A stretch of DNA of 50,474 bases from Aphelenchoides besseyi (Eukaryota > Nematoda > Chromadorea > Rhabditida > Aphelenchoididae), in the NCBI GenBank assembly GCA_024699855.1, contig JAMPIQ010000011.1, positions 1 through 50,474 on the forward strand, written 5' to 3'. Under the pieces are notes generated by a model. The model worked only from the letters and a program-made list of their open reading frames with translations, was not told where the DNA came from and did no database searches. The translations under genes were made by a program, and so were the position numbers. Positions 36,889 through 44,714 of the stretch are shown piece after piece; position 1 is the stretch's first letter; every line of letters begins with the position of its first letter.

Positions 36889-37353
36889 ATGGCTGGTCAC
36901 ACATCAATGATGCTCGGGGGCTTCGCCTTCGAGGGTTTGGGTTTTGGATATCAGGGCGTCAAGCGCAAGGTGAACACCCCTTGGGTGGATATGCCTGTCG
37001 GCCAGACCCTTAACCAGCAGCAATGGACCGGCCCGACTTCCGACGAAGTGACAATTTCGGGTGTTCTTTTTCCCGAAGAGTTTGGCGGGCAATCGCAGCT
37101 TGACGGTATCATTGCCGCATCCATGGCGGGAACGGAGATGATGCTTGTGACCGGTGATGCGGCGCAGGGTGTCATCCAAGGTATGTTTACGGTCCAAAGC
37201 GTCGAAGAGGATCGCAGCTACATTAACCGCCGGGGTGAGGCAGGGCGCAACGCCTATTCTATCACGCTCAAACGCTCCAGTTCTGGCACGTTGCCAAGAG
37301 CGGGCGGTCTGGTGGATCGGGCTGCATCCTTCCTGTCCGAACTTTTCCGGTGA
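36889..37353 (+). CDS. Tail protein gpU-like
   Basis: 154 residues: LGGFAFEGLGFGYQGVKRKV, then QQQWTGPTSDEVTISGVLFP and LMVTGDAAQGVIQGMFTVQS-like QGVIQGMFTVQSVEEDRSYI. P2 gpU family, part of the tail-baseplate junction with X and D that follow. Confidence 0.92.
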   Translation: MAGHTSMMLGGFAFEGLGFGYQGVKRKVNTPWVDMPVGQTLNQQQWTGPTSDEVTISGVLFPEEFGGQSQLDGIIAASMAGTEMMLVTGDAAQGVIQGMFTVQSVEEDRSYINRRGEAGRNAYSITLKRSSSGTLPRAGGLVDRAASFLSELFR

Positions 37354-37357
37354 CCAC

Positions 37358-37571
37358 ATGGCGACAATCTACACAAACACGGCAGGGCGAGACGGTTGAC
37401 CTCGCTTGCCTCGCTTTTTATGGGCGCACGGCCAAGGTGGTCGAAGCTGTGATTGATGCTAATCCCGGCCTTGCCGCGCTCGGGCCTGTCCTTCCGCTCG
37501 GGACGAGAATCACCATGCCGGACATTCCGTCCACGAGCACGGCCAAGCCGTTGACCAGCCTTTGGGACTGA
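37358..37571 (+). CDS. Tail protein gpX-like (LysM), frameshifted
   Basis: MATIYTNTAGRDGETVDLA joins across one base at 37393 to CLAFYGRTAKVVEAVIDANP and LPLGTRITMPDIP. 70 residues with a LysM-like peptidoglycan-binding fold, as in P2 gpX. Confidence 0.9.
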
Positions 37572-37573
37572 CC

Positions 37574-38735
37574 ATGAAACCGCGCGTGGAAGTAAGTATC
37601 GACGGCGTGCCAGTGGCAGGCCATTTCTATGAGCGTTTGCTTTCCCTTACCGTCACTGACGAAGAGGGAATGAAATCCGACACGGTGGATATCGAACTGA
37701 ATGACGGCCCGCCGAACTTTCTAGCGATCCCGCGCAAGGGGGGCAATCATCTCGGTCAAGATGGGCTTCGGTGATGATCTCGTGCCGAAAGGTGTCTTCA
37801 CCGCAGACAAAGTCAATGTCGATTGCCTGCCCTATAAAATGTCGATCTCGGGCAAGGCTGCGGACCTTCGCAGCGGAAAGCTGAAAGAGCGGCAGGAAAG
37901 GTCATGGGATAAATCGAAACTCGGCGATATCCTGTCTCAGATCGCCAGCGAAAGCGGGTTAACCCCTGCCGTTGATGATGACCTTGCGGACTTTGAATAT
38001 GACTGGCTGGCGCAACAGGACGAAAGCAACATCAATTTCTTGCGGCGGTTGGCAGAGCGGCATAACGGCCTCTTCGCCGTCAAGCAAAAGCGCCTTCTTT
38101 TCACCCGGCTTGGTTCCGGGTTGTCTGCATCCGGCGCGCCGCTCGGCTCCATCATCCTGACGCCTGAGAAAATCAAGGTCGGAAGCCTGAAAGTCGAAAT
38201 CAACGACCGCACGAAATACAGCAAGGTCGTGGCGTATTATCAGGATTCCGATAAGGCGGAGCGCGTGGAAATCGACGCAGACGCGGATGCGGACGGCGAT
38301 AGCGTTTATCGTTTGCCGGAACCCTATGCATCGCCCGCCGAAGCCGACAAGGCCGCGCAGGCGAAGGCCAAGGAATTGCAGCGTGGCGAAGGCTCGGTGT
38401 CTGTAACCGTGATCGGTGACGCGGGAATAGATGCGGGCTTGCCGCTGCTCTTCGCAGATATCCGTCCCGGCGTGGACGGCGTGCCTTACATCATCAAGAC
38501 AGCCAAAACCGCATACACCAAAACCGGCGGTCTGGAAGTGGCGGTTTCGGGCAGGCTCTACGATGGCAAATCCGCAACAGAAAAATCGGCCGGCACGGAA
38601 AGCGGCGGCTCCAGCGCCACCCCGGACGCCTCAAAAGCAACCGGCAAGGTAGCGCCCAATAGTGCGCCCGGAACCCCGGCCACGCCTTCTTCTTTTCTGA
38701 CGCCGCGCCGCTTCGGACGGACGGACGAAAACTAG
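37574..38735 (+). CDS. Late control protein gpD-like, frameshifted
   Basis: A one-base shift near 37750 joins MKPRVEVSIDGVPVAGHFYE to the rest. KLKERQERSWDKSKLGDILS, YDWLAQQDESNINFLRRLAE and HNGLFAVKQKRLLFTRLGSG are the gpD hallmarks; the Thr/Ser/Pro-rich end is a flexible tail. About 387 residues. It forms the hub under the spike. Confidence 0.92.
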
Positions 38736-38779
38736 GGCGCGGCCCTACCACTCTTCCCCAAAATCTCTAGGAGATATCC

Positions 38780-39711
38780 ATGTCCGTTGTGACAACGTCA
38801 CCGCGTGGGCGCGCCTTTATGGACGCTCATGAAGGAAACCCCCTTACCTGCTATCTTGATCCGGTCCGCATCCCCACGATCGGGCGGGGCTTCACGATGC
38901 GGAGCCGGTCTGTTCGGCGTGAGCTGGAAAAGATTGGCATTACAAAATTGGTGCCGGGTAAAACGAAACTCACGTCCAGCCAATCGGAAGCCATCTTCGC
39001 GGCGGTGCTTCGAGATGAATTCGAACCTGCCGTGGTCGCCAAGTCGCCGGATACGCGCCAGCAGCATGAAATGGATGCGGCGGTGTCCGCGATATTCAAT
39101 CTCGGCACTGGCGCCATGGATTGGCAGTGGGCGAAATTTTGGGGCGCGCCGGAAAGCAAAAGCAGGCGGCGGACTATCTCGCCACCCACTACAATACGGC
39201 TGGGGGCAAGAAGCTGCCCGGCCTCGTTCGCAGGCGCAAGGAAGAAGCCCTTTTGTTCGAAAAGGGAATCTACACTGGCGTCGGTGAAGGCGTGCCGCGC
39301 TCCGCCCAAGAGACTGCACCGAAGCAGCCCGATCCGGTGGTTAAGGAAGCGCAGGTTATCCTCTCGGCGAAAGGCTTTAATCCCGGCGCTATCGACGGCT
39401 GGATGGGGGAAAAGACTGCTGCCGCAGTCAAGGCATATCAGTCTGCGCACCCGCACCTTGTTGCCGATGGCATCATTGGTCCCGCCACCTTGTCGCAGTT
39501 GCGTCGTGACGCTGTGGCCACGAAAGAAGCGGTGCAGGGCGGCGCTGGCTCGCTCTTTGGTTCCGGCTTTGCTGCATGGTCGCTCGGTTTGCCCTGGGGG
39601 TGGATCGCGCTTCTTGTCGCGGCGGTCGTTCTCGGCATCATCGCCTATCGGAAACGCGACGTTCTTTCCCGGCGGATCAACAGCTTGCTTGGTCGCGAGG
39701 TCGCGGTGTGA
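38780..39711 (+). CDS. GH24 endolysin with PG-binding and TM, frameshifted
   Basis: The N-terminal lysozyme part has FMDAHEGNPLTCYLDPVRIP then TIGRGFTM (catalytic Glu in HEG, Asp in YLD, Thr in PTIG). A one-base shift near 39140 leads to QAADYLATHYNTAGGKKLPG. Then VVKEAQVILSAKGFNPGAID with DGWMGEKTAAAVKAYQSAH is a PG_binding_1 domain, and GWIALLVAAVVLGIIAY is a C-terminal membrane helix. About 310 residues. It cuts peptidoglycan; the membrane anchor may hold it inactive until lysis. SD AGGAGAT. Confidence 0.88.
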
Positions 39712-39950
39712 TGGCAAGAACCGGAGTTTACGTTTTGCTTGGGCTTGTGGCGGTGTCTGTCATCGCCACCGGCATCCTCATCATCGACCGCAATGCGACG
39801 TATCGCGCGGTCATCAAAACTGAAAGGCAGAATAATGCGGCTGGGGATCGGGCGGACAGCGCTCGTCATCGTTTTGACGATTGCGCTGGCGGGGTGTGGG
39901 ATTTCGGGGCCGGGCGATGTATCGGGCCTGCGCCGGGTGGTCGGAATTGA
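39711..39950 (+). CDS. Small membrane protein, possible inner spanin
   Basis: 79 residues with an N-terminal membrane helix, VYVLLGLVAVSVIATGILII, and a polar rest (TYRAVIKTERQNNAAGDRAD). Its ATG shares a base with the endolysin TGA. Position between endolysin and holin, with an overlapping lipoprotein gene, fits an i-spanin, but it is short and lacks a clear coiled coil. Confidence 0.5.
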   Translation: MARTGVYVLLGLVAVSVIATGILIIDRNATYRAVIKTERQNNAAGDRADSARHRFDDCAGGVWDFGAGRCIGPAPGGRN

Positions 39951-40074
39951 CCTGATCGGCGCGCGGGGCGCAACGCAGGAAGATCAACGGAAAATTGACC
40001 GGACGGTTGCGGGCCTTTGCGGTGGCGACGTTTGGAACCGGGACGAATGCGCCCGTCATGGAAAAGGTCGCTGA
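39835..40074 (+). CDS. Lipoprotein, possible outer spanin
   Basis: 79 residues in another frame, mostly nested in the previous gene. The start MRLGIGRTALVIVLTIALAG is followed by Cys, a lipobox (LAGC). The mature part (DLIGARGATQEDQRKIDRTV and CGGDVWNRDECARHGKGR) has three Cys. Nested lipoprotein genes are typical of Rz/Rz1 pairs. Confidence 0.6.
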   Translation: MRLGIGRTALVIVLTIALAGCGISGPGDVSGLRRVVGIDLIGARGATQEDQRKIDRTVAGLCGGDVWNRDECARHGKGR

Positions 40075-40075
40075 C

Positions 40076-40400
40076 ATGCCGGAAAAATACACCTCTTTCA
40101 TCGAACTGATGAATGCGTGGGTTGGTGGTGCCTTCACCACTATCATCGCCTCTTTGCTTGGTCGCTTCATGTGGCATGGCAACGAAGCTCGTAAAGGTCG
40201 GCGCAAATTCTTCGGCATTGAACTGTTTTGGGGAACTGCCGGTGGCGCTCGGCATGGCGGTTATCGGTGAAAGCGCCGCTGCCTACGCCGATCTCGGTCA
40301 GCCAGCATCAACCGGGTTAATTGCGCTCCTGGCGTACCTCGGGCCACGTGGTGTCGAAGCGCTCTTCCACAAATGGTTCGACCGACGCATGGCGGGTTGA
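40076..40400 (+). CDS. Holin-like membrane protein, frameshifted
   Basis: MPEKYTSFIELMNAWVGGAF then TTIIASLLGRFMWHGNEARK and, after one indel near 40225, LPVALGMAVIGESAAAYADL and LIALLAYLGPRGVEALFHKW. Three membrane segments with basic C-terminus, like a LydA-type holin common in rhizobial prophages. About 107 residues. It times lysis. Confidence 0.8.
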
Positions 40401-40420
40401 CCGTGCCGTGCACCTCCTCC

Positions 40421-40452
40421 AAAGCCGCCCGGCTCATGCCGGGCGGCTTTTC
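40421..40452 (+). terminator. Late operon terminator
   Basis: A perfect 12-pair stem (AAAGCCGCCCGG with its complement, 40421-40432 and 40439-40450) lies 20 bases after the holin. T-run is short but the stem is very strong and could also serve the convergent gene at 40507. Confidence 0.88.
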
Positions 40453-40506
40453 GCGTTCTGAGCATCGATTTAAGCGAGCCGTCGCGGGCCATGATTCGAT
40501 GCTTAT

Positions 40507-40794
40507 TCAGTCATCGTCATCACTGTCTTCTGCGATATCTTCTTGATCGTCTTCATCGATCTTCTCTGAAGACTTGATCACCTTCGAGACGAGAACTGTG
40601 CCATCCTCGCATTTCTCGATTAGTCCTAGATCCTCCAAAACGCTTGAGATGTATTCGGCTTCATTCCGGGATATTCCTAAGCGTCTCGAAATATAGGCCG
40701 CACCACCTTTGTCATCACGCCTGACTATCAGTGCAGCGGTCACAATTCTTACAACCGCTTCATGAGTTTCGGGTGAGGGTATGTAGTACGCCAT
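40507..40794 (-). CDS. Winged-helix protein with acidic tail
   Basis: 95 residues: PSPETHEAVVRIVTAALIVR, AAYISRRLGISRNEAEYISS and VLEDLGLIEKCEDGTVLVSK form a winged helix; the last 20 residues are almost all Asp and Glu (DEDDQEDIAEDSDDDD). Lower GC than the phage genes. It is convergent with the lysis genes and follows the small repeat-protein gene on the same strand. A small regulator or DNA mimic is possible; function unknown. Confidence 0.7.
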   Translation of the reverse strand: MAYYIPSPETHEAVVRIVTAALIVRRDDKGGAAYISRRLGISRNEAEYISSVLEDLGLIEKCEDGTVLVSKVIKSSEKIDEDDQEDIAEDSDDDD

Positions 40795-40820
40795 CTGGCC
40801 CGACTATCGCAGAAGGCTTG

Positions 40821-41000
40821 TTAGAAGATTTCCTGTTCCAACAGTTCGACCGGTATGGTCGAACGTTTTTTATTCTCTTTTGGTTTATACTTGCCTAGCG
40901 TCCGACCAGTATGGTCTTTAATTACTTGTTCGCCGCTTGAGCTGGTGTCGATCGTCCCAAGGGTTCGGCCTGTATGATCTTTCAGTGTTTGTTTCGACAT
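40821..41000 (-). CDS. Small repeat protein with DHTGRTLG
   Basis: 59 residues. IKDHTGRTLGKYKPK and LKDHTGRTLGTIDTS are two near-identical turns of a repeat, a pattern of small beta proteins with GRxxG repeats. SD GAGGGAAG precedes ATG 41000. It is upstream of the winged-helix gene on the same strand with a 26-base gap, so the two probably form an operon. Confidence 0.7.
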   Translation of the reverse strand: MSKQTLKDHTGRTLGTIDTSSSGEQVIKDHTGRTLGKYKPKENKKRSTIPVELLEQEIF

Positions 41001-41199
41001 GTGCTTCCCTCAATTAATGATGCACCCTAGGGTTTTGCGAGTTAAGAAATAGTTGCAACCTGAGTAATTTAACTTCTGAATTATTCCGGTTACTTCAATG
41101 GCTTTTGGTGTCCGCGCTCTGACAGCACATCCTTACGGCGGACCCGCTCAATGTCCCGCTGTTTGGCGGCGGGTGAATCTCGCGGAGAGTGGTCCGGGC
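41001..41199. other. Noncoding stretch upstream of accessory genes
   Basis: About 200 bases without a convincing gene. The part next to 41000 is A/T-rich and probably holds the promoter of the repeat-protein operon; I see no clear -35/-10 pair. Confidence 0.4.
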
Positions 41200-41694
41200 T
41201 TAGATTAGCCTGCCCCAATCCGTGGCAATACCGGCACCCTCCAGCGCCGGTTGACGTAGCTTTGCTCGGCGGGCATCTTTTCCAGATCGACGGTTGACGA
41301 CGCGGTTACATGGGTTGCAATAGGCCGTGACCGTGTAGCCTTCGCCCCACAAATATCCGTAGGTGCCGGGCTTTGGTTCATAGCTCATGGCCAGTCCCTT
41401 TTTGCGCGCGCCAGAACGAAACTGTTTTTTCTCACGGTTGTCGCAGCCAAGGCATCGCAACAGCGGCTCCATGGAAATGATGGCCCGGAATTTTCCATAA
41501 CGGCGCTGTAGCGCCCATCTGTCGAGCATGCCGACGCGCTTGCAGCGCCAGCATTGCGCGCCGACGACATACCATTGCGGCAGGTCTGCCAACGTCGCCG
41601 AATGGTCCCGCTGAGGCACAAAGATGCCGGTGGGTTTCGGCGGCATGTTGTCGTTATTGCCGCCGGTCAAATCGATACCGCGACGATGGCGCAT
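41200..41694 (-). CDS. Cys-rich protein with three CxxC pairs
   Basis: 164 residues from ATG 41694. QCWRCKRVG, RCLGCDNREK and YCNPCNRVVNR are three CxxC pairs, suggesting zinc ribbons; AIISMEPLLRCLG and YLWGEGYTVTAYC lie between. The ATG overlaps the preceding stop in TAATG. It may bind nucleic acid; function unknown. Confidence 0.65.
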   Translation of the reverse strand: MRHRRGIDLTGGNNDNMPPKPTGIFVPQRDHSATLADLPQWYVVGAQCWRCKRVGMLDRWALQRRYGKFRAIISMEPLLRCLGCDNREKKQFRSGARKKGLAMSYEPKPGTYGYLWGEGYTVTAYCNPCNRVVNRRSGKDARRAKLRQPALEGAGIATDWGRLI

Positions 41695-41923
41695 TATTCT
41701 CGCTCGGCGCTCGGCTTCCATCCGCGTGTGTATCCCCGGCCCATGGCTGTGGCGGCGATGGATAGCTGATTTTGCAGATGGTGGATTTCGTCCAGCAGTT
41801 TTTTCCACGGCAGCAAACCGCGTTGCCGTCATGGCATTGGATCACATAGGCCGCGATATCATCCGGCTGTTTAGTTGCGTTCGGGCGCACGTTTCCAATC
41901 TCCTTTTTCAGAGCGGTAACCAT
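41694..41923 (-). CDS. Small accessory protein, frameshifted
   Basis: MVTALKKEIGNVRPNATKQP and DDIAAYVIQCHDGNAVCCRG are followed by an A-run where one base change gives KKLLDEIHHLQNQLSIAATA and a stop overlapping the next start. About 76 residues. The HxxLxxQL helix is a short coiled coil. Function unknown. Confidence 0.55.
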
Positions 41924-42081
41924 CCAGTCTTGTCATTCCAAAATCATTGAGTTCGTGCTAGTGCACTACTCAGGCAGGCAGGCGTCCGGTTGGCGCGCTG
42001 ACACAAATCCCCGGTGGAAACAAAGAAACAATTTCCGGGTGGAAACATGAGATGGTTCGACTCCATCCTGCCGCCGGTCAA

Positions 42082-42327
42082 TCAGTCTGGCATTAAGTCG
42101 GCGATCTGCCCGTGCGAGACCAGCAAGCGTGGATTTGCCATGCTGCCGCTTTCCTCGTCCACGGTGACCGAGTATGCCGCAACGCCTATGTGCCGGGGTG
42201 CCATGGCGCTCGCCATTTTTTTTTCGGCGGATGCTGCGCTGGTGGCGGGCCTCATATCGCCCGGCCACGATGCCGCCGCGCCCCTTTTTTTGAACTGCAC
42301 TACAATGATCTTTTCCGCGTCAGACAT
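42082..42327 (-). CDS. SOS-boxed small accessory protein
   Basis: From MSDAEKIIVVQFKKRGAAAS at 42327 (an upstream ATG at 42366 overlaps the promoter) to GSMANPRLLVSHGQIADLMP at 42082; 81 residues. The sequence GTTC-N7-GTTC lies 21 bases upstream. No family recognised. Being controlled by LexA, it may act at induction, like the tum antirepressor of phage 186, but this is only an analogy of place and control. Confidence 0.6.
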   Translation of the reverse strand: MSDAEKIIVVQFKKRGAAASWPGDMRPATSAASAEKKMASAMAPRHIGVAAYSVTVDEESGSMANPRLLVSHGQIADLMPD

Positions 42328-42347
42328 GTCTCTTGCTCTCTCGTTTT

Positions 42348-42362
42348 GTTCTATAAATGTTC
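42348..42362. promoter_or_regulatory. Alphaproteobacterial SOS box (LexA site)
   Basis: GTTC TATAAAT GTTC fits the GTTC-N7-GTTC direct repeat bound by LexA in Rhizobiales. On the minus strand it overlaps TATAGA and lies downstream of TTGACT (42382-42377), just before the gene at 42327. Confidence 0.65.
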
Positions 42363-42509
42363 TCATTTACGAAGAGAGTCAATATGGAGTAGCTCCCCAT
42401 GTTGTCGGGCCGGTAAAGTTTTTACAGCCGTATTGAAAACATTTGAGAGAATTTCGACGCGAAGATACGAGTTTTACCCATAACATATTGAAATGATAGA
42501 GATAGATCG

Positions 42510-42556
42510 AGCTTCCCAAGCTGAATACGAGGGTTCGATTCCCTTCGCCCGCTCCA
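42510..42556 (+). other. tRNA-Gly(CCC) 3' fragment, probable attR
   Basis: AGCTTCCCAAGCTG followed by GAGGGTTCGATTCCCTTCGC and CCGCTCCA is the anticodon loop, T arm and acceptor end of a tRNA-Gly with anticodon CCC. The 5' half (D arm, GCGGGCG acceptor) is absent. A 3' remnant like this is what remains at the right end when a phage integrates into a tRNA gene. Confidence 0.7.
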
Positions 42557-42620
42557 TTTTCCAGACATCTGACACTCTTGCTGCGTTTAGCCACCATTGT
42601 GTCGGTAGCCACGCGAATAT

Positions 42621-42658
42621 GCAATTTAGCTTGACTACGATTAAATTGCACGTAATAG
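42621..42658 (+). promoter_or_regulatory. aqpZ promoter with flanking inverted repeat
   Basis: TTGACT at 42631-42636 and TAATAG at 42653-42658 are 16 bases apart. GCAATTTA (42621-42628) and TAAATTGC (42642-42649) form an inverted repeat around the -35 box, a possible regulator site. SD GGGGGAAG precedes ATG 42689. Confidence 0.6.
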
Positions 42659-42688
42659 TTGATGCGGTCGTAACATGGGGGAAGTGTT

Positions 42689-43420
42689 ATGAGTCGCAAA
42701 CTTCTTTCGGAATTTCTGGGAACCTTTTGGCTCGTCTTCGGAGGATGCGGCAGTGCGGTTTTTGCCGCCGCTTTTCCTGAACTCGGCATTGGCTTCCTTG
42801 GTGTCGCTTTTCGCTTTTGGTCTGACGGTTCTGACCATGGCCTATGCGGTTGGCGGCATTTCGGGCGGTCATTTCAATCCGGCCGTTTCAGTCGGCCTCA
42901 CTGTTGCCGGTAAGTTCCCGGCGGCGAACCTCGTGCCTTACATAGTGGCGCAGGTTCTGGGGGCGGTCGTCGCGGCTGCGGCGCTTTATGTCATCCTCAC
43001 CGGGCAAGGCGGGGGCTGAAATCGGCGGTTTTTGCCGCCAATGGTTATGGTGAACATTCGCCGGGCGGATATTCTCTCGTATCGGGGGCGCTGCTGATCG
43101 AAGTCATCCTGACGGCGTTTTTCCTGATCGTCATTCTGGGCTCTACGCATGGCAGGGTTCCTGCCGGCTTCGCGCCGATCGCCATCGGTCTTGCCCTTAC
43201 CCTTATTCATCTGATTTCCATTCCGGTCACCAACACATCCGTCAATCCGGCCCGCTCCACGGGACAGGCATTGTTCGTTGGCGGATGGGCGCTGCAGCAG
43301 CTCTGGCTGTTCTGGCTCGCTCCGATCCTCGGCGGCGCCATCGGGGCCGTGATCTGGAAAATCTTCGGCGAGGAAGAGAAGGCCGGCCATGCCGGTTCGG
43401 TTCAACCTGCGCAGACTTGA
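42689..43420 (+). CDS. aqpZ: Aquaporin Z, frameshifted by sequence errors
   Basis: [20 protein letters not shown], then [20 protein letters not shown] and [20 protein letters not shown] hold the two NPA motifs of water channels. Three frames are needed (shifts near 42810, 43015 and 43090). The fold-back copy at 45971-46703 lacks some of these indels (for example it reads VAFAFGL where this copy breaks), so the gene is almost surely intact. Host gene; sequence closest to my recollection of Agrobacterium AqpZ. Confidence 0.92.
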
Positions 43421-43473
43421 ATAAGAGGCTTTGTTTTCCTCGAATAGTCGGGGAAACGACTGAGGAGGATGAC

Positions 43474-43780
43474 ATGGATCTTGCTTCGATATTGGCCCAG
43501 ATCGTCGGCGGTGCGGTAGGCGGCACGGCAGGCGGAAAAGATAGTGAAGGACTCCGATCTTGGTTCGCTCGGCAATCTGATTGCCGGCGCCATCGGCGGC
43601 CTCGGGCGGCGGAACCGTGCTCGGTTCGCTGCTCGGCGCGGCGGGCGATGCGGCAGCCGGAAGGCCGTGGGATATCGGCGCTCTCGCCGGCCAGCTCGTT
43701 GGCGGCGGTGTCGGCGGTCTGATCGTTCTGCAGATCATCGTCGGCCTGATCAAGAACAAGCTCGTTAACCAAGTAGAGCG
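43474..43780 (+). CDS. Glycine-rich membrane protein, frameshifted
   Basis: MDLASILAQIVGGAVGGTAG, then LGNLIAGAIGGLGGGTVLGS-like glycine zippers and GGLIVLQIIVGLIKNKLV. About 100 residues. In this copy an extra A near 43771 hides the stop; the fold-back copy reads a stop right after LVTK. SD GAGGAG. Host protein of unknown function with glycine-zipper repeats. Confidence 0.7.
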
Positions 43781-43961
43781 GTTCGGCCACCTTCAGGATG
43801 AAATGACGGTCCTTGCCGAGAGGAGGAGCTTCGTTCGGCAAGGCACGGGCTGCCGTTTACCGATGACGGCAGTAACGTAAGGCCTGATGAAACGGCTTTG
43901 CCGGAGCGGCAATGTGAGTGAAGCCGAGAACGGCTGTCGCGGCTGATCGGAAAAAAGTATC

Positions 43962-44712
43962 AGGGACTGTTTTCGGCTCTGCCGAAGATGCCGGATCATG
44001 AGTATTTTTGGCGACAGGCGTCGTGTGTGGCGTCTTTGTTCCATGCGAAGGGTTTGGTGTTGAGTTCCACCACGGCCCGCCAGGCCGCGATGGGACAGCA
44101 TCAGCCCAATATGCGGGTTATTGCCAGCCACCGCCTTCCGACATGCCTTCTTTCATAGGCAATCATTCTGCCGCGGCCAATCAGCACGAAGATCGTGTAG
44201 CTTCCGACGATATTCAGCACAATCGATAAAAAACCAAGAAGACCCTGCCAGGTGAGCAGCAGGTCCAGCGCCATTTTTCCCGGAGGGCGATGGTCATGAA
44301 TGCGAGCGAAACGAAGGCAGGGGGTGCGCCAGCGACGACAGAAGCATGCCGTCCCGATCAGCCAGTTGAAAGACCACATATGCCAAACCATCCCCATGTC
44401 CGCGCGCGGGTCGCAAAGGGCGCACGGGTCATCACCAGCCAGCTTTGCAGCCAACCCTTTGTACCAGCGTGTTCGCGGTTTTCAGCGCCACACGGGTTAG
44501 CGAGGTCGGCGCATCCTCCCAGCGGTCTGTCCGCCCGGAATGGACGCCGCAAACGATACCCAACCCCCCCCCAGCAACCACCCACCCCCAAACCCCCCCC
44601 CCCCCCCCCCCACCCCACCCCCCCCCAGGCGGCCCGATGCAAGACGGAGGCCCGAGATCGGCATCCCCAGTTTTTTACATTTAGAGGGTGTCCCAGGCGC
44701 CCCGGCCTTGGC
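43962..44712 (-). CDS. GT2 glycosyltransferase C-terminal part
   Basis: On the minus strand, reading from the fold: GAWDPYN, EDADLGLRLHRLG (the TED acceptor motif region), NQRTRWYKGW (QxxRW), then membrane helices (LLTWQGLLGFLSIVLNIVGS) to the C-terminus near 43962. The QxxRW and TED signatures identify processive GT2 transferases that span the inner membrane. The N-terminal half is outside because the sequence folds back at about 44,740. The copy is interrupted by a C-rich run at 44579-44632 that looks like a read error. The exact stop is uncertain because of indels. Confidence 0.75.
44579..44632. other. C-rich run, probable sequencing artefact
   Basis: About 54 bases almost entirely C with a few A, absent from the matching place in the right arm (where the frame is continuous through LGLRLHRLGYR). 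It lies close to the fold. Confidence 0.75.
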
Positions 44713-44714
44713 CG

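Larger units (their letters stand above)
39202..44712 (+). repeat. Left arm of a large inverted repeat
   Basis: The region from the endolysin to the glycosyltransferase, which reappears in reverse complement at 44,783-50,474. This arm is the better copy. Confidence 0.9.

Noticed and set aside
40849..40869. Palindrome GTTCGACC...GGTCGAAC as an operator
   Set aside because: It falls within the coding region of the repeat protein, and the pattern is explained by its codons; no nearby promoter.
42510..42556. Complete tRNA gene
   Set aside because: Only the anticodon arm onward is present; no D arm or 5' acceptor strand upstream.
44579..44632. Proline-rich protein coding at the C-run
   Set aside because: The run is absent from the other arm and interrupts a conserved glycosyltransferase motif; it is a read artefact.
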